Shown here piece after piece: positions 19,740 through 30,126 of a DNA stretch of 52,278 bases. The position numbers and the translations under genes were made by a program. Within the stretch, counting starts at the first letter, position 1. Each line of letters starts with the position of its first letter. The DNA is from Halomonas maura (lineage in GTDB: Bacteria; Pseudomonadota; Gammaproteobacteria; Pseudomonadales; Halomonadaceae). The stretch spans positions 422,389 through 474,666 of the forward strand of contig NZ_JAUFPQ010000009.1 in the NCBI RefSeq assembly GCF_030409305.1, given 5' to 3'. The notes beneath the pieces were generated by a model that worked only from the letters and a program-made list of their open reading frames with translations, made no database searches and was not told where the DNA came from.

Positions 19740-20162
19740 TCAGGGCGGCGTCATGACCCTTTCCATCAATCGCTGGGCCAGGCGGCTGCCCTCCTGCAGC
19801 GAGCCGACATCGGACAGGTCATCGAGCAGTTCGCAGACCCACAGCCCGGGCTGTGCCTCGAGGACCAGGGGACGGAACGGATAGACCCCGGAGGGCAGGG
19901 TCACCCGCCGCAGGGCCTCGGCCGCGGGGGGCGGCTCGTCCTGGAGCGGCACCAGCGCCAGCGACAGCGACAGCGGCGTGATCAGCGCGCCGAGCAGCAC
20001 CTCGCGCCCCGCCGCCAGGGCATGGGGCTGAAAGCACAGCGCATCCACGCCCAGCCGGGGGTTGTAGCGCGTCTCGGCCTTGGCCGCCCTGAGATACGCC
20101 CGTTCCCAGGCCCGGGCCAGCTGCTGCAGCCGGGCATATTGTTCGGCTGTCAATGCCTGCAT
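19740..20162 (-). CDS. HybE-like [NiFe]-hydrogenase assembly chaperone family protein
   Basis: A 140-residue protein with the HybE pattern: an N-terminal helix, NPRLGVDALCFQP, GALITPLSLSLALVP, then LPSGVYPFRP and a C-terminal helix. HybE-family proteins escort Tat-exported hydrogenase large subunits. No hydrogenase structural or hyp gene occurs in the window, so this copy is either an orphan or has another client. GGAGG precedes the ATG. It sits between bdhA (same strand) and the divergent inositol-phosphatase gene, 113 bp away. Confidence 0.65.
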   Translation of the reverse strand: MQALTAEQYARLQQLARAWERAYLRAAKAETRYNPRLGVDALCFQPHALAAGREVLLGALITPLSLSLALVPLQDEPPPAAEALRRVTLPSGVYPFRPLVLEAQPGLWVCELLDDLSDVGSLQEGSRLAQRLMERVMTPP

Positions 20163-20275
20163 GTCATCCTCCGGAGACTATCGGGGCGACAGTATAGGGG
20201 CTCGGCCCGGCATTCGGCAGGGACCAGGCGAACTGCTAGCATGAAGGCGTCCTTCCCCCTGCCCGAGGAGCCGTC

Positions 20276-21097
20276 ATGAGCCCCGAGAACCGCCTCGAGA
20301 TCGCCGTCGACATCGCCCGCCACGCCGGGCGCCTGATCGCCGAGGCCCGCGAGGAAGGCGGCATCGCGCACCGCTTCAAGAATGGCCAGGAGCTGGTGAC
20401 CGATACCGACGTCGAGGTGGACACCTATATCGGTGAGCGACTGGCGGCGAGCTTCCCCGACGAGCACCGCCTGAGCGAGGAGCTGGCCCCCGACCGCGAG
20501 GCCCTCGAACACACCCAGGACATGTGGGTGGTGGACCCCATCGACGGCACCGTGAACTTCGCCCATGGCTTGCGCCACGTGGCCGTCTCCATCGGCTGGG
20601 TGAGCGGCGGACATCTCAAGCTCGGGGTGGTCCACGCGCCCTTCCTCGACGAGACCTTCACGGCCCTGGACGGCCGCGGCGCCTGGTGCAACGGCGAGCC
20701 GATCCAGGCCAGCCGCACCCGTCACCTGGAACGCAGCCTGGTGGGGACCGGCTTCCCCTACCGGCGCGACAGCCGCCCGCCGCTGATGCGCCGGCTGATG
20801 GCCGTGCTCACCCACTGCCAGGACGTGCGGCGCAACGGCTCGGCGGCCCTCGACCTCTGCGACGTGGCCTGCGGGCGCCTCGATGCCTACTACGAGAGCG
20901 TCTCGCCCTGGGACTTCGCCGCCGGCCTGCTGATCGCCCGGGAGGCCGGGGCCCGCACCGGCCATCTCTATCCCGGTCCCGGCGGCATCCCCGAGGAGCT
21001 CTACGGCGAGAACCTGCTGGTCACCAGCCCCGCCCTCTTTGACGAGCTCGGCAACCTGCTGCGCCGCGCCGATGCCAGCGAGCTGGAACCCTTCTGA
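20276..21097 (+). CDS. Inositol monophosphatase family protein
   Basis: A 273-residue Mg2+-dependent phosphatase of the IMPase/SuhB superfamily. Metal-binding motifs are ELVTDTDVEVD near 40, SEE near 67, WVVDPIDGTVNF near 84-95 and SVSPWDFAAG near 206. The substrate may be inositol phosphate, histidinol phosphate or another sugar phosphate; context does not decide. GAGGAG lies 5 bp before the ATG. It is followed by the glutaredoxin gene after a 131-bp gap with its own possible promoter. Confidence 0.88.
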   Translation: MSPENRLEIAVDIARHAGRLIAEAREEGGIAHRFKNGQELVTDTDVEVDTYIGERLAASFPDEHRLSEELAPDREALEHTQDMWVVDPIDGTVNFAHGLRHVAVSIGWVSGGHLKLGVVHAPFLDETFTALDGRGAWCNGEPIQASRTRHLERSLVGTGFPYRRDSRPPLMRRLMAVLTHCQDVRRNGSAALDLCDVACGRLDAYYESVSPWDFAAGLLIAREAGARTGHLYPGPGGIPEELYGENLLVTSPALFDELGNLLRRADASELEPF

Positions 21098-21143
21098 GGC
21101 CCGGCCGATAGTCCCTTGTAATGACCCCATCAGGCCTCGCCTA

Positions 21144-21173
21144 TTGGCCAAATCCGCTGCGCTCGTTCACAAT
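21144..21173 (+). promoter_or_regulatory. Possible sigma-70 promoter of the glutaredoxin gene
   Basis: TTGGCC and CACAAT separated by 18 bp, about 55 bp before the glutaredoxin ATG. The match is moderate, and it is listed because the region is the only lower-GC stretch between the two genes. Confidence 0.3.
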
Positions 21174-21228
21174 GTCGCCAGTTTTTTACCGACCCCTTTC
21201 ACGCATCCACGGATGCAAGGAGTAGTTG

Positions 21229-21498
21229 ATGTTCGTCGTTATCTTCGGTCGCCCCGCCTGCCCGTTCTGCGTGCGCGCCAAGGCACTCGCCGAGAAGCTC
21301 GAAGGCGCCGGCGCCATCCAGGGCTTCCGTTACGTGGATATCCACGAGGAAGGCATCACCAAGGCCGATATGGAGAAGACCATCGGCAAGCCGGTCGAGA
21401 CCGTGCCGCAGATCTTCGTCGACCAGGCCCATGTCGGTGGCTTCACCGAGTTCGACCAGTACGCCCGCGACCAGGAGTGGCTGACCGCCAGCGTCTGA
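21229..21498 (+). CDS. grxA: Glutaredoxin (GrxA-like)
   Basis: An 89-residue dithiol glutaredoxin that reduces protein disulfides with glutathione, for example in ribonucleotide reductase and PAPS reductase. The active site is C11-P-F-C14; the glutathione-binding TVPQIFVD and GGFTEFDQ stretches follow. The YVDIHEEGITKADME region resembles E. coli Grx1 rather than Grx3. AAGGAG precedes the ATG at 21229; a TTG one codon earlier is unlikely to be the start. An intrinsic terminator follows. Confidence 0.9.
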   Translation: MFVVIFGRPACPFCVRAKALAEKLEGAGAIQGFRYVDIHEEGITKADMEKTIGKPVETVPQIFVDQAHVGGFTEFDQYARDQEWLTASV

Positions 21499-21520
21499 GC
21501 CTCCGGCGCCACGTCCCGAG

Positions 21521-21541
21521 AACCGCCTACGGGCGGTTTTC
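21521..21541 (+). terminator. Intrinsic terminator after glutaredoxin
   Basis: Perfect 7-bp stem AACCGCC/GGCGGTT with a TACG loop (21521-21538), running into a T tract of four that ends at 21540. Confidence 0.85.
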
Positions 21542-21646
21542 GCGTTTCGGGACCCGGCATTCTGCCTCGTTGAATCTGCCCACACCCCCGCCGCTTACAC
21601 TGCGTAGAGGCAGCGCACAGGGCACCAGTACAGAGGGCAAGGCAGG

Positions 21647-22414
21647 ATGCAACGTGACGAGTTCGTTCAGCAGCTATGGCTGGATTATGTCCACCACCAC
21701 CCGGATATTGGCGGGCTGCGGCTGTGGCCGGTGGAGAGCCCACCGGAATATCTGGCCCTGCTGACCTTCAATCATGGCCCCTGGTCGATGGAGGCGCTGC
21801 TGCCGACCCTGGTGCGCTTCGGCTACCGCCCGGTGCAGCGCTACGCCATGGCCGACCGCGGACTGCTGGTGACGCTGCTGGCCGCCCCCGACGAGGGCGC
21901 CTGGCTGGTGCTCGCCGAGCTGCAGCTCGGCACCCTCTCGAGACATCCCCGGGCGGCCCTGGAGCAACTGGTGGCACAGGCTCCGCCCGAGGCGACCCGA
22001 GGCCAGAACCTGCTGTGTCGCGCCCGGCCCTGGCCGATGCCCGACTGGGCCAGTTACCAGACCCTCGCGGCCGCCCATCCGCTGGCCGGCTGGCTGGCGG
22101 TGATGGGGCCCCGGCTGCATCACCCGGGTTTCGACTGCGGACGCCTCGGCGAGGACATCGGCCGGCTGGACGCCCGCCTGCGCGACAGTGGCCTGACCGG
22201 TAACGCCGACCGACACCATGGCGTCTTGCCGATTTCCCCCCTGCTGGACTACCGCTTCTACCCGACGCAGCCCCGTCGGCTGGCCTTCGCCGAGGGCGAT
22301 GAGCATCGGCTGTCCCTGGGCGGGCTGGCGCTCGTCCAGAAGCAGGTCAGTGCCAACCAGGAGCGCACCGTCGAGCTGCTGCTCCCCCACCATACCCGCT
22401 GCGAGCTCAGCTGA
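21647..22414 (+). CDS. Divergent DUF1338 (HglS-like) family protein, possibly inactive
   Basis: A 255-residue protein whose order of motifs follows DUF1338 (2-oxoadipate dioxygenase/decarboxylase fold): FVQQLWLDYV at the start, LALLTF then LVRFGYRPVQRYAM, a LVLAELQLGTLS strand, RPWPMPDWASYQTLAAAHPLAGWLA and LAFAEGDEHRL near the C-terminus. By my hand alignment the family's first metal histidine is Y35 and the C-terminal glutamate is replaced near 227, leaving only H159. The original dioxygenase activity is therefore doubtful. The homology call comes from pattern memory only. A weak AAGGCAGG precedes the ATG. Confidence 0.55.
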   Translation: MQRDEFVQQLWLDYVHHHPDIGGLRLWPVESPPEYLALLTFNHGPWSMEALLPTLVRFGYRPVQRYAMADRGLLVTLLAAPDEGAWLVLAELQLGTLSRHPRAALEQLVAQAPPEATRGQNLLCRARPWPMPDWASYQTLAAAHPLAGWLAVMGPRLHHPGFDCGRLGEDIGRLDARLRDSGLTGNADRHHGVLPISPLLDYRFYPTQPRRLAFAEGDEHRLSLGGLALVQKQVSANQERTVELLLPHHTRCELS

Positions 22415-22422
22415 GCGGACCA

Positions 22423-22442
22423 TCCACAGATTCTGTGGATAA
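22423..22442. promoter_or_regulatory. Palindrome containing a consensus DnaA box
   Basis: Perfect 8-bp arms TCCACAGA/TCTGTGGA around one base. The minus strand reads TTATCCACA at 22442-22434, the consensus DnaA box. It lies just after the DUF1338-like stop. It is a single site without neighbouring boxes or an AT-rich unwinding element, so not an origin. Confidence 0.4.
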
Positions 22443-22530
22443 CGCTGTGCACCGGGGACGGACAAGCGTCCGGGACCGGCCTGGCAGCGGGGTATCGCTT
22501 GGGATGGTCATCTTTTCGACATCTCGACAC

Positions 22531-22563
22531 GCCTCGGCCCGGACACGGAGTCCGGGCCGAGGC
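22531..22563 (-). terminator. Strong hairpin downstream of the CoA-transferase genes
   Basis: Perfect 14-bp stem GCCTCGGCCCGGAC/GTCCGGGCCGAGGC with a 5-nt loop, 19 bp beyond the scoB stop. There is no immediate U tract on the minus strand, so it may stabilise the 3' end or work with Rho. Confidence 0.6.
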
Positions 22564-22581
22564 GAGACGAGACGAGCCTCG

Positions 22582-23244
22582 TCAGTCGGCGAAGGTCATC
22601 TCCGGCACGTGATCCGGCACGATCAGCTTGCCGGCCGTCTTCTCGACGATCTCCTCGACGGACACGCCCGGGGCGCGCTCCTTGAGCACGAAGGCACCGT
22701 TCTCGATCTCCAGGTAGGCGAGGTCGGTGAGCACCCGGTTGATGCAGCCGGCACCGGTGAGCGGCAGGTTGCACTGCTCCAGCAGCTTGGACTCGCCGTG
22801 CTTGGAGGCGTGGGTCATGGTGCAGATGATGTTCTCGGCTCCCGCCACCAGGTCCATGGCGCCGCCCATGCCCTTGATCAGCTTGCCCGGGATCATCCAG
22901 GAGGCGATGTTGCCGTGCTGGTCGACCTCGAAGGCGCCCAGCACGGTGAGATCCACGTGGCCGCCACGGATCATGGCGAAGGACTCCGCCGAGGAGAAGA
23001 TCGCCGCGCCCGGCCGGGCGGTGACCGTCTGCTTGCCGGCGTTGATCATGTCCGGATCCACCTCCTCCTCGGTGGGGAAGCGCCCCATGCCGAGCAGGCC
23101 GTTCTCGGACTGCAGCATCACGTCGATGTCGTCCGGGACATGGTTGGCGACGAGGGTGGGAATGCCGATGCCCAGGTTGACGTAGAAGCCGTCTTCGAGT
23201 TCGCGCGCCACGCGCATTGCCATCTGTTCGCGAGTCAGTGCCAT
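22582..23244 (-). CDS. scoB: 3-oxoacid CoA-transferase, subunit B
   Basis: Beta subunit of a type I CoA-transferase, 220 residues. The catalytic glutamate lies in QSENGLLGMG (about residue 47), followed by the usual NAGKQTVTARPGAAIF and GGHVDLTVLGAFEVD blocks. The enzyme moves CoA between succinyl-CoA (or acetyl-CoA) and acetoacetate; donor preference cannot be read here. The subunit A gene lies 69 bp upstream on the same strand, giving an A-B operon. GAGGC precedes the ATG. Confidence 0.92.
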   Translation of the reverse strand: MALTREQMAMRVARELEDGFYVNLGIGIPTLVANHVPDDIDVMLQSENGLLGMGRFPTEEEVDPDMINAGKQTVTARPGAAIFSSAESFAMIRGGHVDLTVLGAFEVDQHGNIASWMIPGKLIKGMGGAMDLVAGAENIICTMTHASKHGESKLLEQCNLPLTGAGCINRVLTDLAYLEIENGAFVLKERAPGVSVEEIVEKTAGKLIVPDHVPEMTFAD

Positions 23245-23313
23245 CTTGTTGCCTCTTGTCTCTGGTGGGAGAAGCCGCCGGCCGGTGGCCGGCCGCGGGG
23301 TCGCGTGCCGCGC

Positions 23314-24015
23314 TCAGCCCTGGTGGACGGTGCGCTTCTCGATGCGCTTCTCGAAACTGCCCTGGATGATGCGATCGACGTAGATGCCCGGGGTGTGGAT
23401 CTGATCCGGTGCGAGTTCGCCGGGCTCGACGATCTCCTCGACCTCGACCACGGTGATCCTGCCCGCGGTGGCGGCCAGCGGGTTGAAGTTCTGGGCGGTG
23501 TCGCGATAGACGACGTTGCCGTAGCGGTCGGCCTTCCAGCCCTTGACGATGGCGAAGTCCCCCACCACGGATTCCTCGAGGATATAGTGCCGGCCAGCGA
23601 ACTCGCGGACCTCCTTGCCCTCGCCGATGGGGGTGCCGTAACCGGTGGCGGTGTAGAAGGCGGGAATCCCGGCGCCGCCCGCCCGCATCTTCTCGGCCAG
23701 GGTGCCCTGCGGGGTCAGCACCACCTCGATCTCGCCTTCCAGCATCTGCTGCTCGAAGAGCGCGTTCTCGCCCACATAGGAGGCATGGATGGTGCCGATC
23801 TGGCGGTCTTCCAGCAGCAGGCCCAGGCCGAAGCCGTCGACGCCGCAGTTGTTGGAGTAGACGGTCAGGCCCTTGACGCCCCGCCGCTTGATCTCGGCGA
23901 TCAGGTTCTCGGGGATCCCGCACAGCCCGAAGCCACCGGCGATGACGGTCATACCGCTCTCGATGCCGGCCATCGCCTCTTCATAGGAATGCACACGCTT
24001 GTCGAATCCGGCCAT
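23314..24015 (-). CDS. scoA: 3-oxoacid CoA-transferase, subunit A
   Basis: Alpha subunit partner of the gene just downstream, 233 residues. The [13 protein letters not shown] and [12 protein letters not shown]oA-binding segments and the [16 protein letters not shown] region are typical of AtoD/ScoA proteins. The [22 protein letters not shown] block is also characteristic. It is divergent from a LysR gene across an AT-rich 139-bp region, the usual layout for LysR-controlled targets. GAGG precedes the start at 24015. Confidence 0.92.
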   Translation of the reverse strand: MAGFDKRVHSYEEAMAGIESGMTVIAGGFGLCGIPENLIAEIKRRGVKGLTVYSNNCGVDGFGLGLLLEDRQIGTIHASYVGENALFEQQMLEGEIEVVLTPQGTLAEKMRAGGAGIPAFYTATGYGTPIGEGKEVREFAGRHYILEESVVGDFAIVKGWKADRYGNVVYRDTAQNFNPLAATAGRITVVEVEEIVEPGELAPDQIHTPGIYVDRIIQGSFEKRIEKRTVHQG

Positions 24016-24105
24016 ATCGCTGCCTCAGATGGTTGGAGGATGGTTGTTATCGCGGTCCTGGCAGTGTCGCGGCAGGCAATATATTTGTTAAGTTTGTTTT
24101 TCTTA

Positions 24106-24134
24106 TCGATTATTTTATATTTCATATCAATCGA
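24106..24134. promoter_or_regulatory. Candidate LysR operator between scoA and its regulator
   Basis: Inverted repeat TCGATT-N17-AATCGA enclosing ATAT-TTC-ATAT, in a locally very AT-rich patch (24079-24130) between the divergent scoA and LysR genes. LysR proteins usually bind T-N11-A-centred dyads in such regions. Promoter elements for both genes are likely here too. Confidence 0.45.
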
Positions 24135-24154
24135 CGCCGCCGCGGAGGCCACCC

Positions 24155-25057
24155 ATGACCGTCAAGCAACTCCGGGCCTTCCTCGCCGTGGCCCAGACCC
24201 TGAGCTTCACCCAGGCCTGCGAGCGGCTCCACCTCTCCCAGCCGGCCCTCAGCCTGACCATCAAGGGCCTGGAAGAAAGCCTGGGCGGACGACTGCTGAC
24301 CCGCAGCACCCGCAGCGTGCGACTGACCCCGGAAGGCGAGTCCCTGGTCCCGCTGGCCAAGCGCCTGCTGGCCGACTGGGACAACACCGAGGAGCTGTTG
24401 CGCCAGCGCTTCACCCTGCGCCTGGGCCGCGTCGCCGTGGCCGCCATGCCGTCCTTCGCCGGCAGCCTGCTGCCCGACGTGCTGATGGCCTTCCGCCGGC
24501 GCTATCCGCGCATCAACGTGACCGTCCACGACGTCATCAACGAGCAGGTCATCGACATGGTCCACCAGGGACGCGTCGAGCTGGGCATCGCCTTCGAGCC
24601 CGAGGCCGCCCAGTCACTGCACTTCGCCCCGCTGTACCTGGACCGCTTCGTCGCCGTGGTCCCGGCCGGCTCGCCACTGGCGGCGCGCACGGCGATCGAC
24701 TGGCCGGCCCTGCTGACCCAGGACTTCATCACCCTGCAGCGCCCCTCCATGGTCCGCCGGCTCCTCGAGCAGCAGCTGCGCCTGCAGGGGATCGAGCTGC
24801 CGGTGGCCTTCGAGAGCCATCAGCTCGCCACCGTCGGGCGCATGGTCGCCAGCGGTCTCGGTGTCAGTGCCGTCCCCTCGCTGTGTATCCACCAGATGCA
24901 CGAACTCGGCGCGCGCTGCCTGCCGCTGCACGCGCCGATCATCGAGCGGGCGGTGGGCATCCTCTCGCCCAGCGCCGATGACCTCTCGGTGGCCGCCCAG
25001 GCCCTGCGCGAGGTGCTGCAGGAAAGCGTGTCGACCCCGGTGCTAAGCTCTGGGTAG
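24155..25057 (+). CDS. LysR-family transcriptional regulator (likely for scoAB/acetoacetate genes)
   Basis: A 300-residue LysR regulator. The N-terminal winged HTH shows [31 protein letters not shown] at about 15-45, and the effector domain spans 90-295. GGAGG precedes the ATG. It is divergent from scoAB, and aacS follows 30 bp downstream on the same strand, so it probably controls acetoacetate use with an unidentified effector. Confidence 0.88.
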   Translation: MTVKQLRAFLAVAQTLSFTQACERLHLSQPALSLTIKGLEESLGGRLLTRSTRSVRLTPEGESLVPLAKRLLADWDNTEELLRQRFTLRLGRVAVAAMPSFAGSLLPDVLMAFRRRYPRINVTVHDVINEQVIDMVHQGRVELGIAFEPEAAQSLHFAPLYLDRFVAVVPAGSPLAARTAIDWPALLTQDFITLQRPSMVRRLLEQQLRLQGIELPVAFESHQLATVGRMVASGLGVSAVPSLCIHQMHELGARCLPLHAPIIERAVGILSPSADDLSVAAQALREVLQESVSTPVLSSG

Positions 25058-25087
25058 ACATCGCGGCACGGCGCGGGAGGGAAGCGT

Positions 25088-27037
<1,950 letters not shown>

Positions 27038-27128
27038 GCCCCCGACGGGGGGCCTTGCCCGCGCCTCTGGGCACCCTCGCCGTGATCCATTAGCATTGCC
27101 TTTCCCGATGACGACGAAGGAGACCGGC

Positions 27129-27998
27129 ATGTCGACCCTCAGGGGGATCGTCAGCCTGCTGCTGCTGACCCTCAACACCCTGTTCTGGGCGGTGCCGCTG
27201 ATCGCGCTCACCCTGCTCAAGCTGGTCACGCCGGGACGTCCCCTGCGTCGCCGGGTACTCGCCGGCCTCAACGCCGTCGCCCGCTGGTGGGTCGACGTCA
27301 ACCTCTGGTGGATGCGCCACTGGATAGGTCCCGACCTGCGCCTGGACCTGCCGGACGGCCTGACCCGCAACGACTGGTGGCTGGTGCTCTCCAACCACCG
27401 TAGCTGGACCGACATCTTCGTGCTGTTCATGGCCCTGCACCGGCGCATTCCCATGCCCCACTTCTTCGTCAAGCGCCAGCTGATCTGGCTGCCCGTGGTC
27501 GGCCTGGCCTTCTGGGCCCTGGAGTTTCCCATGTTGCGGCGCATGACCCGGGAACAGCGCGAACGTCACCCGCACCTGGCCCGTCGCGACCGGGAGGCGA
27601 CCGAGCGCATGTGCCGCCAGGCCCGGGAGCGCCCCATCGCCATCTACAACTTCGTCGAGGGCACCCGCTTCACGCCGGCCAAGCATGCCGCCCGGCGCAG
27701 CCCCTATCGTCACCTGCTGCCGCCCCGGGCCGGCGGCATCGCCCAGGTCCTCGGCCTGCTCGGCGACCGCCTCGGCGGCATCCTCGACGTGACGATCAGC
27801 TACGACAATCCCGACCCCCGCTTCTGGGACTTCCTCTGCGGCCGCGAGCGAACCATCCACCTGCGGGCCCGGCGCCTGGCGGTGCCGGCCTGGATGCAGC
27901 AAGGCGACTACCACCAAGACCCGACCTACAAGGAACGCTTCCACTCATGGCTCAACGCCCTGTGGCAGGCCAAGGACGCCGCCCTCGACTCGCCCTGA
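27129..27998 (+). CDS. Acyltransferase (YihG/PlsC superfamily)
   Basis: A 289-residue membrane-associated acyltransferase of the lysophospholipid acyltransferase superfamily. One N-terminal TM spans about 8-30. The catalytic NHRSWTD (H-x4-D) has H90 and D95, and the second motif is VEGTRFT near residue 176. The YihG-type C-terminal extension is present. AAGGAG lies 6 bp before the ATG at 27129, so upstream TTG/ATG codons in frame are not used. The last 52 bp overlap the following lipoprotein gene. Confidence 0.87.
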   Translation: MSTLRGIVSLLLLTLNTLFWAVPLIALTLLKLVTPGRPLRRRVLAGLNAVARWWVDVNLWWMRHWIGPDLRLDLPDGLTRNDWWLVLSNHRSWTDIFVLFMALHRRIPMPHFFVKRQLIWLPVVGLAFWALEFPMLRRMTREQRERHPHLARRDREATERMCRQARERPIAIYNFVEGTRFTPAKHAARRSPYRHLLPPRAGGIAQVLGLLGDRLGGILDVTISYDNPDPRFWDFLCGRERTIHLRARRLAVPAWMQQGDYHQDPTYKERFHSWLNALWQAKDAALDSP

Positions 27999-28855
27999 TC
28001 CTGCTGGTCATCCTGCTGGCGGGCTGTGCCGGCACGCCCTCGGGCGCCCTGCGCGGCGGCGCGCCGCTGGCCGGCAGCTGGATCACCATCCAGCGCGGCG
28101 ATACCCTCGGCGAGATCGCCCGGCGCGCCGAGGTGCCGCTGGTCCGCCTGCGCCGCTTCAATCCCGGCGTCGATCCCCGTCGACTCGCCGTGGGGCAACG
28201 CATCCTGGTGCCCAGCGGCCGCGAGCGGGCGCCCTCCGGCGGCCCCTACCGCTATCAGGTGCGCCCCGGCGATACCTATACCGCCATCGCCCGGCGCTTC
28301 GGCACGGTCCCCGGCCGCGTGGAGGCGGCCAACCCCGGTATCGCGGCCACCGACCTCAGGGTCGGGCAGCTGATCCAGGTGCCGCTGGGCGGTGCCCGCC
28401 GGGCCGCCCGGCCCACGACCAAGCCGGCCGCGTCCCGTCCGTCACGGGCCCGGCTGCCGGACCCCGGCGAGGTGCCCCGCCAGGCCAGCGGCTGGCCCTG
28501 GCCCCTCGACGACTACCGGGTGGCCCGGCGCTTCGGCCCCGATGCCCGCGGCACCCTTCAGCCGATGCTGCTGGCCACCGACGAGGGCGCCCGGGCCAAG
28601 GCCGTCGCCGCTGGCCAGGTGCGCTTCGCCGGCAGCATGCGCCAGCTGGGCCGGGTGGTGATCGTCCATCACCCCGACAACCTGCAGAGCGTCTACGCCC
28701 TGTGCGAGACGCTGCTGGTCGAGAGCGGCAAGCAGGTCCGTCGCGGCGCGCCGCTCTGCGAAGTCGGCCGGCATGCCGCCAGCGGACGCCATGACCTGCT
28801 CTTCGACATGCGCCACGGCGGCAAGCCCATCGACCCGACCACGGTGCTGCGCTGA
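27947..28855 (+). CDS. LysM/LytM lipoprotein (NlpD/ActS-like amidase activator)
   Basis: A 302-residue lipoprotein: signal peptide with lipobox LLAGC, lipidated C27. Two LysM peptidoglycan-binding domains lie at about 45-89 and 99-144, then a low-complexity Ala/Arg/Pro linker, then a C-terminal LytM (M23) domain from about 175. The zinc ligands are lost: the H-x3-D site reads LLATDEG, the YAHL block reads YALC, and HLHF is HDLLF. This pattern is shared with NlpD, EnvC and ActS, which activate cell-wall amidases rather than cut. The start is inside the acyltransferase gene, with AAGGA upstream. Confidence 0.85.
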   Translation: MAQRPVAGQGRRPRLALILLVILLAGCAGTPSGALRGGAPLAGSWITIQRGDTLGEIARRAEVPLVRLRRFNPGVDPRRLAVGQRILVPSGRERAPSGGPYRYQVRPGDTYTAIARRFGTVPGRVEAANPGIAATDLRVGQLIQVPLGGARRAARPTTKPAASRPSRARLPDPGEVPRQASGWPWPLDDYRVARRFGPDARGTLQPMLLATDEGARAKAVAAGQVRFAGSMRQLGRVVIVHHPDNLQSVYALCETLLVESGKQVRRGAPLCEVGRHAASGRHDLLFDMRHGGKPIDPTTVLR

Positions 28856-28968
28856 GCCGACGGGGCTGTCATCGCCGCTTCACCGCGCTGTCGCCCCGCT
28901 GTCACGCGCCTCGGGCATCGTCGTGATTGACGGGGGCCATCCCGGCCCGCGACGCCACGAGGGACGAC

Positions 28969-30126
28969 ATGCGCATCTGCCTGGTCAGCGAAACCTGGTC
29001 ACCGGATATCAATGGCGTGGCCCATACCCTGGGCCGCCTCAGCGACGACCTGCGGCGGCGCGGCAAGACGCTGCAGCTGATCCGTCCGCGCCCCGCCGCT
29101 GGCCCGCATGTCGCCGAGGGCATTGCCGCCGAGCTCCAGGTCCGCGGCGTATCGATGCCCGGCTACCGGGAGGTGCGCCTGGGCCTGCCCGCGGCGCGCC
29201 GCATCCGTCGCCTGTGGGAGGCCGAGCGCCCCGACGTCGTCTACCTCGCCACCGAGGGGCCGCTGGGCTGGTCGGCACTGGGCGTGGCCGAGCGACTGGG
29301 CATCCCCGTGGTCGGCGGCTGGCACACCAACTTCGACCACTACTGCCGCGACTATGGCGTCGGCTGGCTGTCCTCCCTGGTCACCCGGCGGCTGCGGCGC
29401 TTCCACAACCGCTGCGGGGCCACCCTGGTGCCCACCCGGGCCCAGGCCCGCAGCCTCAGCGCCCGGGGCTTCGAACGGGTGCGGGTGATGGCGCGGGGCA
29501 TCGACGGCGAGCACTTCTCGCCCCGCCACCGGGACCCGGCCCTGCGCGAGGCCTGGGGCAGCGATGAGCATCGGCCGGTGGCCCTCTACGTGGGCCGGCT
29601 GGCCCCCGAGAAGAACCTCCCCCTGCTGCGCGACACCTTCACGGCCATGCTCGCCGCCCGCCCGGACATGACCCTCGTCGCGGTCGGCGACGGCCCCGGC
29701 CGGGCGGCGCTGGAGAAGGCGCTGCCCGAGGTCCACTTCACCGGTTTCATCGACGCCGCGAGCCTGGCGCGCCACTATGCCAGCGCCGACCTCTTCATCT
29801 TCCCGTCCATTTCCGAGACCTGGGGCAATGTGCTCCTCGAGGCCATGGCCAGCGGCCTGGCCACGGTGGCCTTCCGCCACGCCGCCGGCGCCGAGCTGAT
29901 CGAGGATGAGGTCAACGGCGTCAGCCTGACCGTCGGTGACGAGACCGGCTTCCTCGAGGCCGCCGTCACGCTGTGCCAGCAGCCGGCCCGCTATGGCCGG
30001 CTGGGGCGTGCCGCCCGGGAGCGGGCGCTGCACTACCGCTGGCCGGCCATCACCGACGACTTCCTCGCCGCCCTGAACCTTGCCCGGGAGATGTCCGATG
30101 AAACCACGCGCCCCTGCGGTATTTGA
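28969..30126 (+). CDS. Family 4 glycosyltransferase (GT-B)
   Basis: A 385-residue retaining GT4 enzyme. The N-terminal Rossmann domain has SPDINGVAHTLGRL, the linker has GGWHTNFDHYCRDYG, and the nucleotide-sugar domain has YVGRLAPEKNL, VGDGPGR and the E-x7-E motif SISETWGNVLLEAMASG. It resembles MgtA/PimB-type lipid or phosphoinositol mannosyl- and glucosyl-transferases, but donor and acceptor are unknown. GAGGG precedes the ATG at 28969. It overlaps the PAP2 gene by 29 bp, suggesting a joint role in lipid-linked glycan or glycolipid metabolism. Confidence 0.88.
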   Translation: MRICLVSETWSPDINGVAHTLGRLSDDLRRRGKTLQLIRPRPAAGPHVAEGIAAELQVRGVSMPGYREVRLGLPAARRIRRLWEAERPDVVYLATEGPLGWSALGVAERLGIPVVGGWHTNFDHYCRDYGVGWLSSLVTRRLRRFHNRCGATLVPTRAQARSLSARGFERVRVMARGIDGEHFSPRHRDPALREAWGSDEHRPVALYVGRLAPEKNLPLLRDTFTAMLAARPDMTLVAVGDGPGRAALEKALPEVHFTGFIDAASLARHYASADLFIFPSISETWGNVLLEAMASGLATVAFRHAAGAELIEDEVNGVSLTVGDETGFLEAAVTLCQQPARYGRLGRAARERALHYRWPAITDDFLAALNLAREMSDETTRPCGI

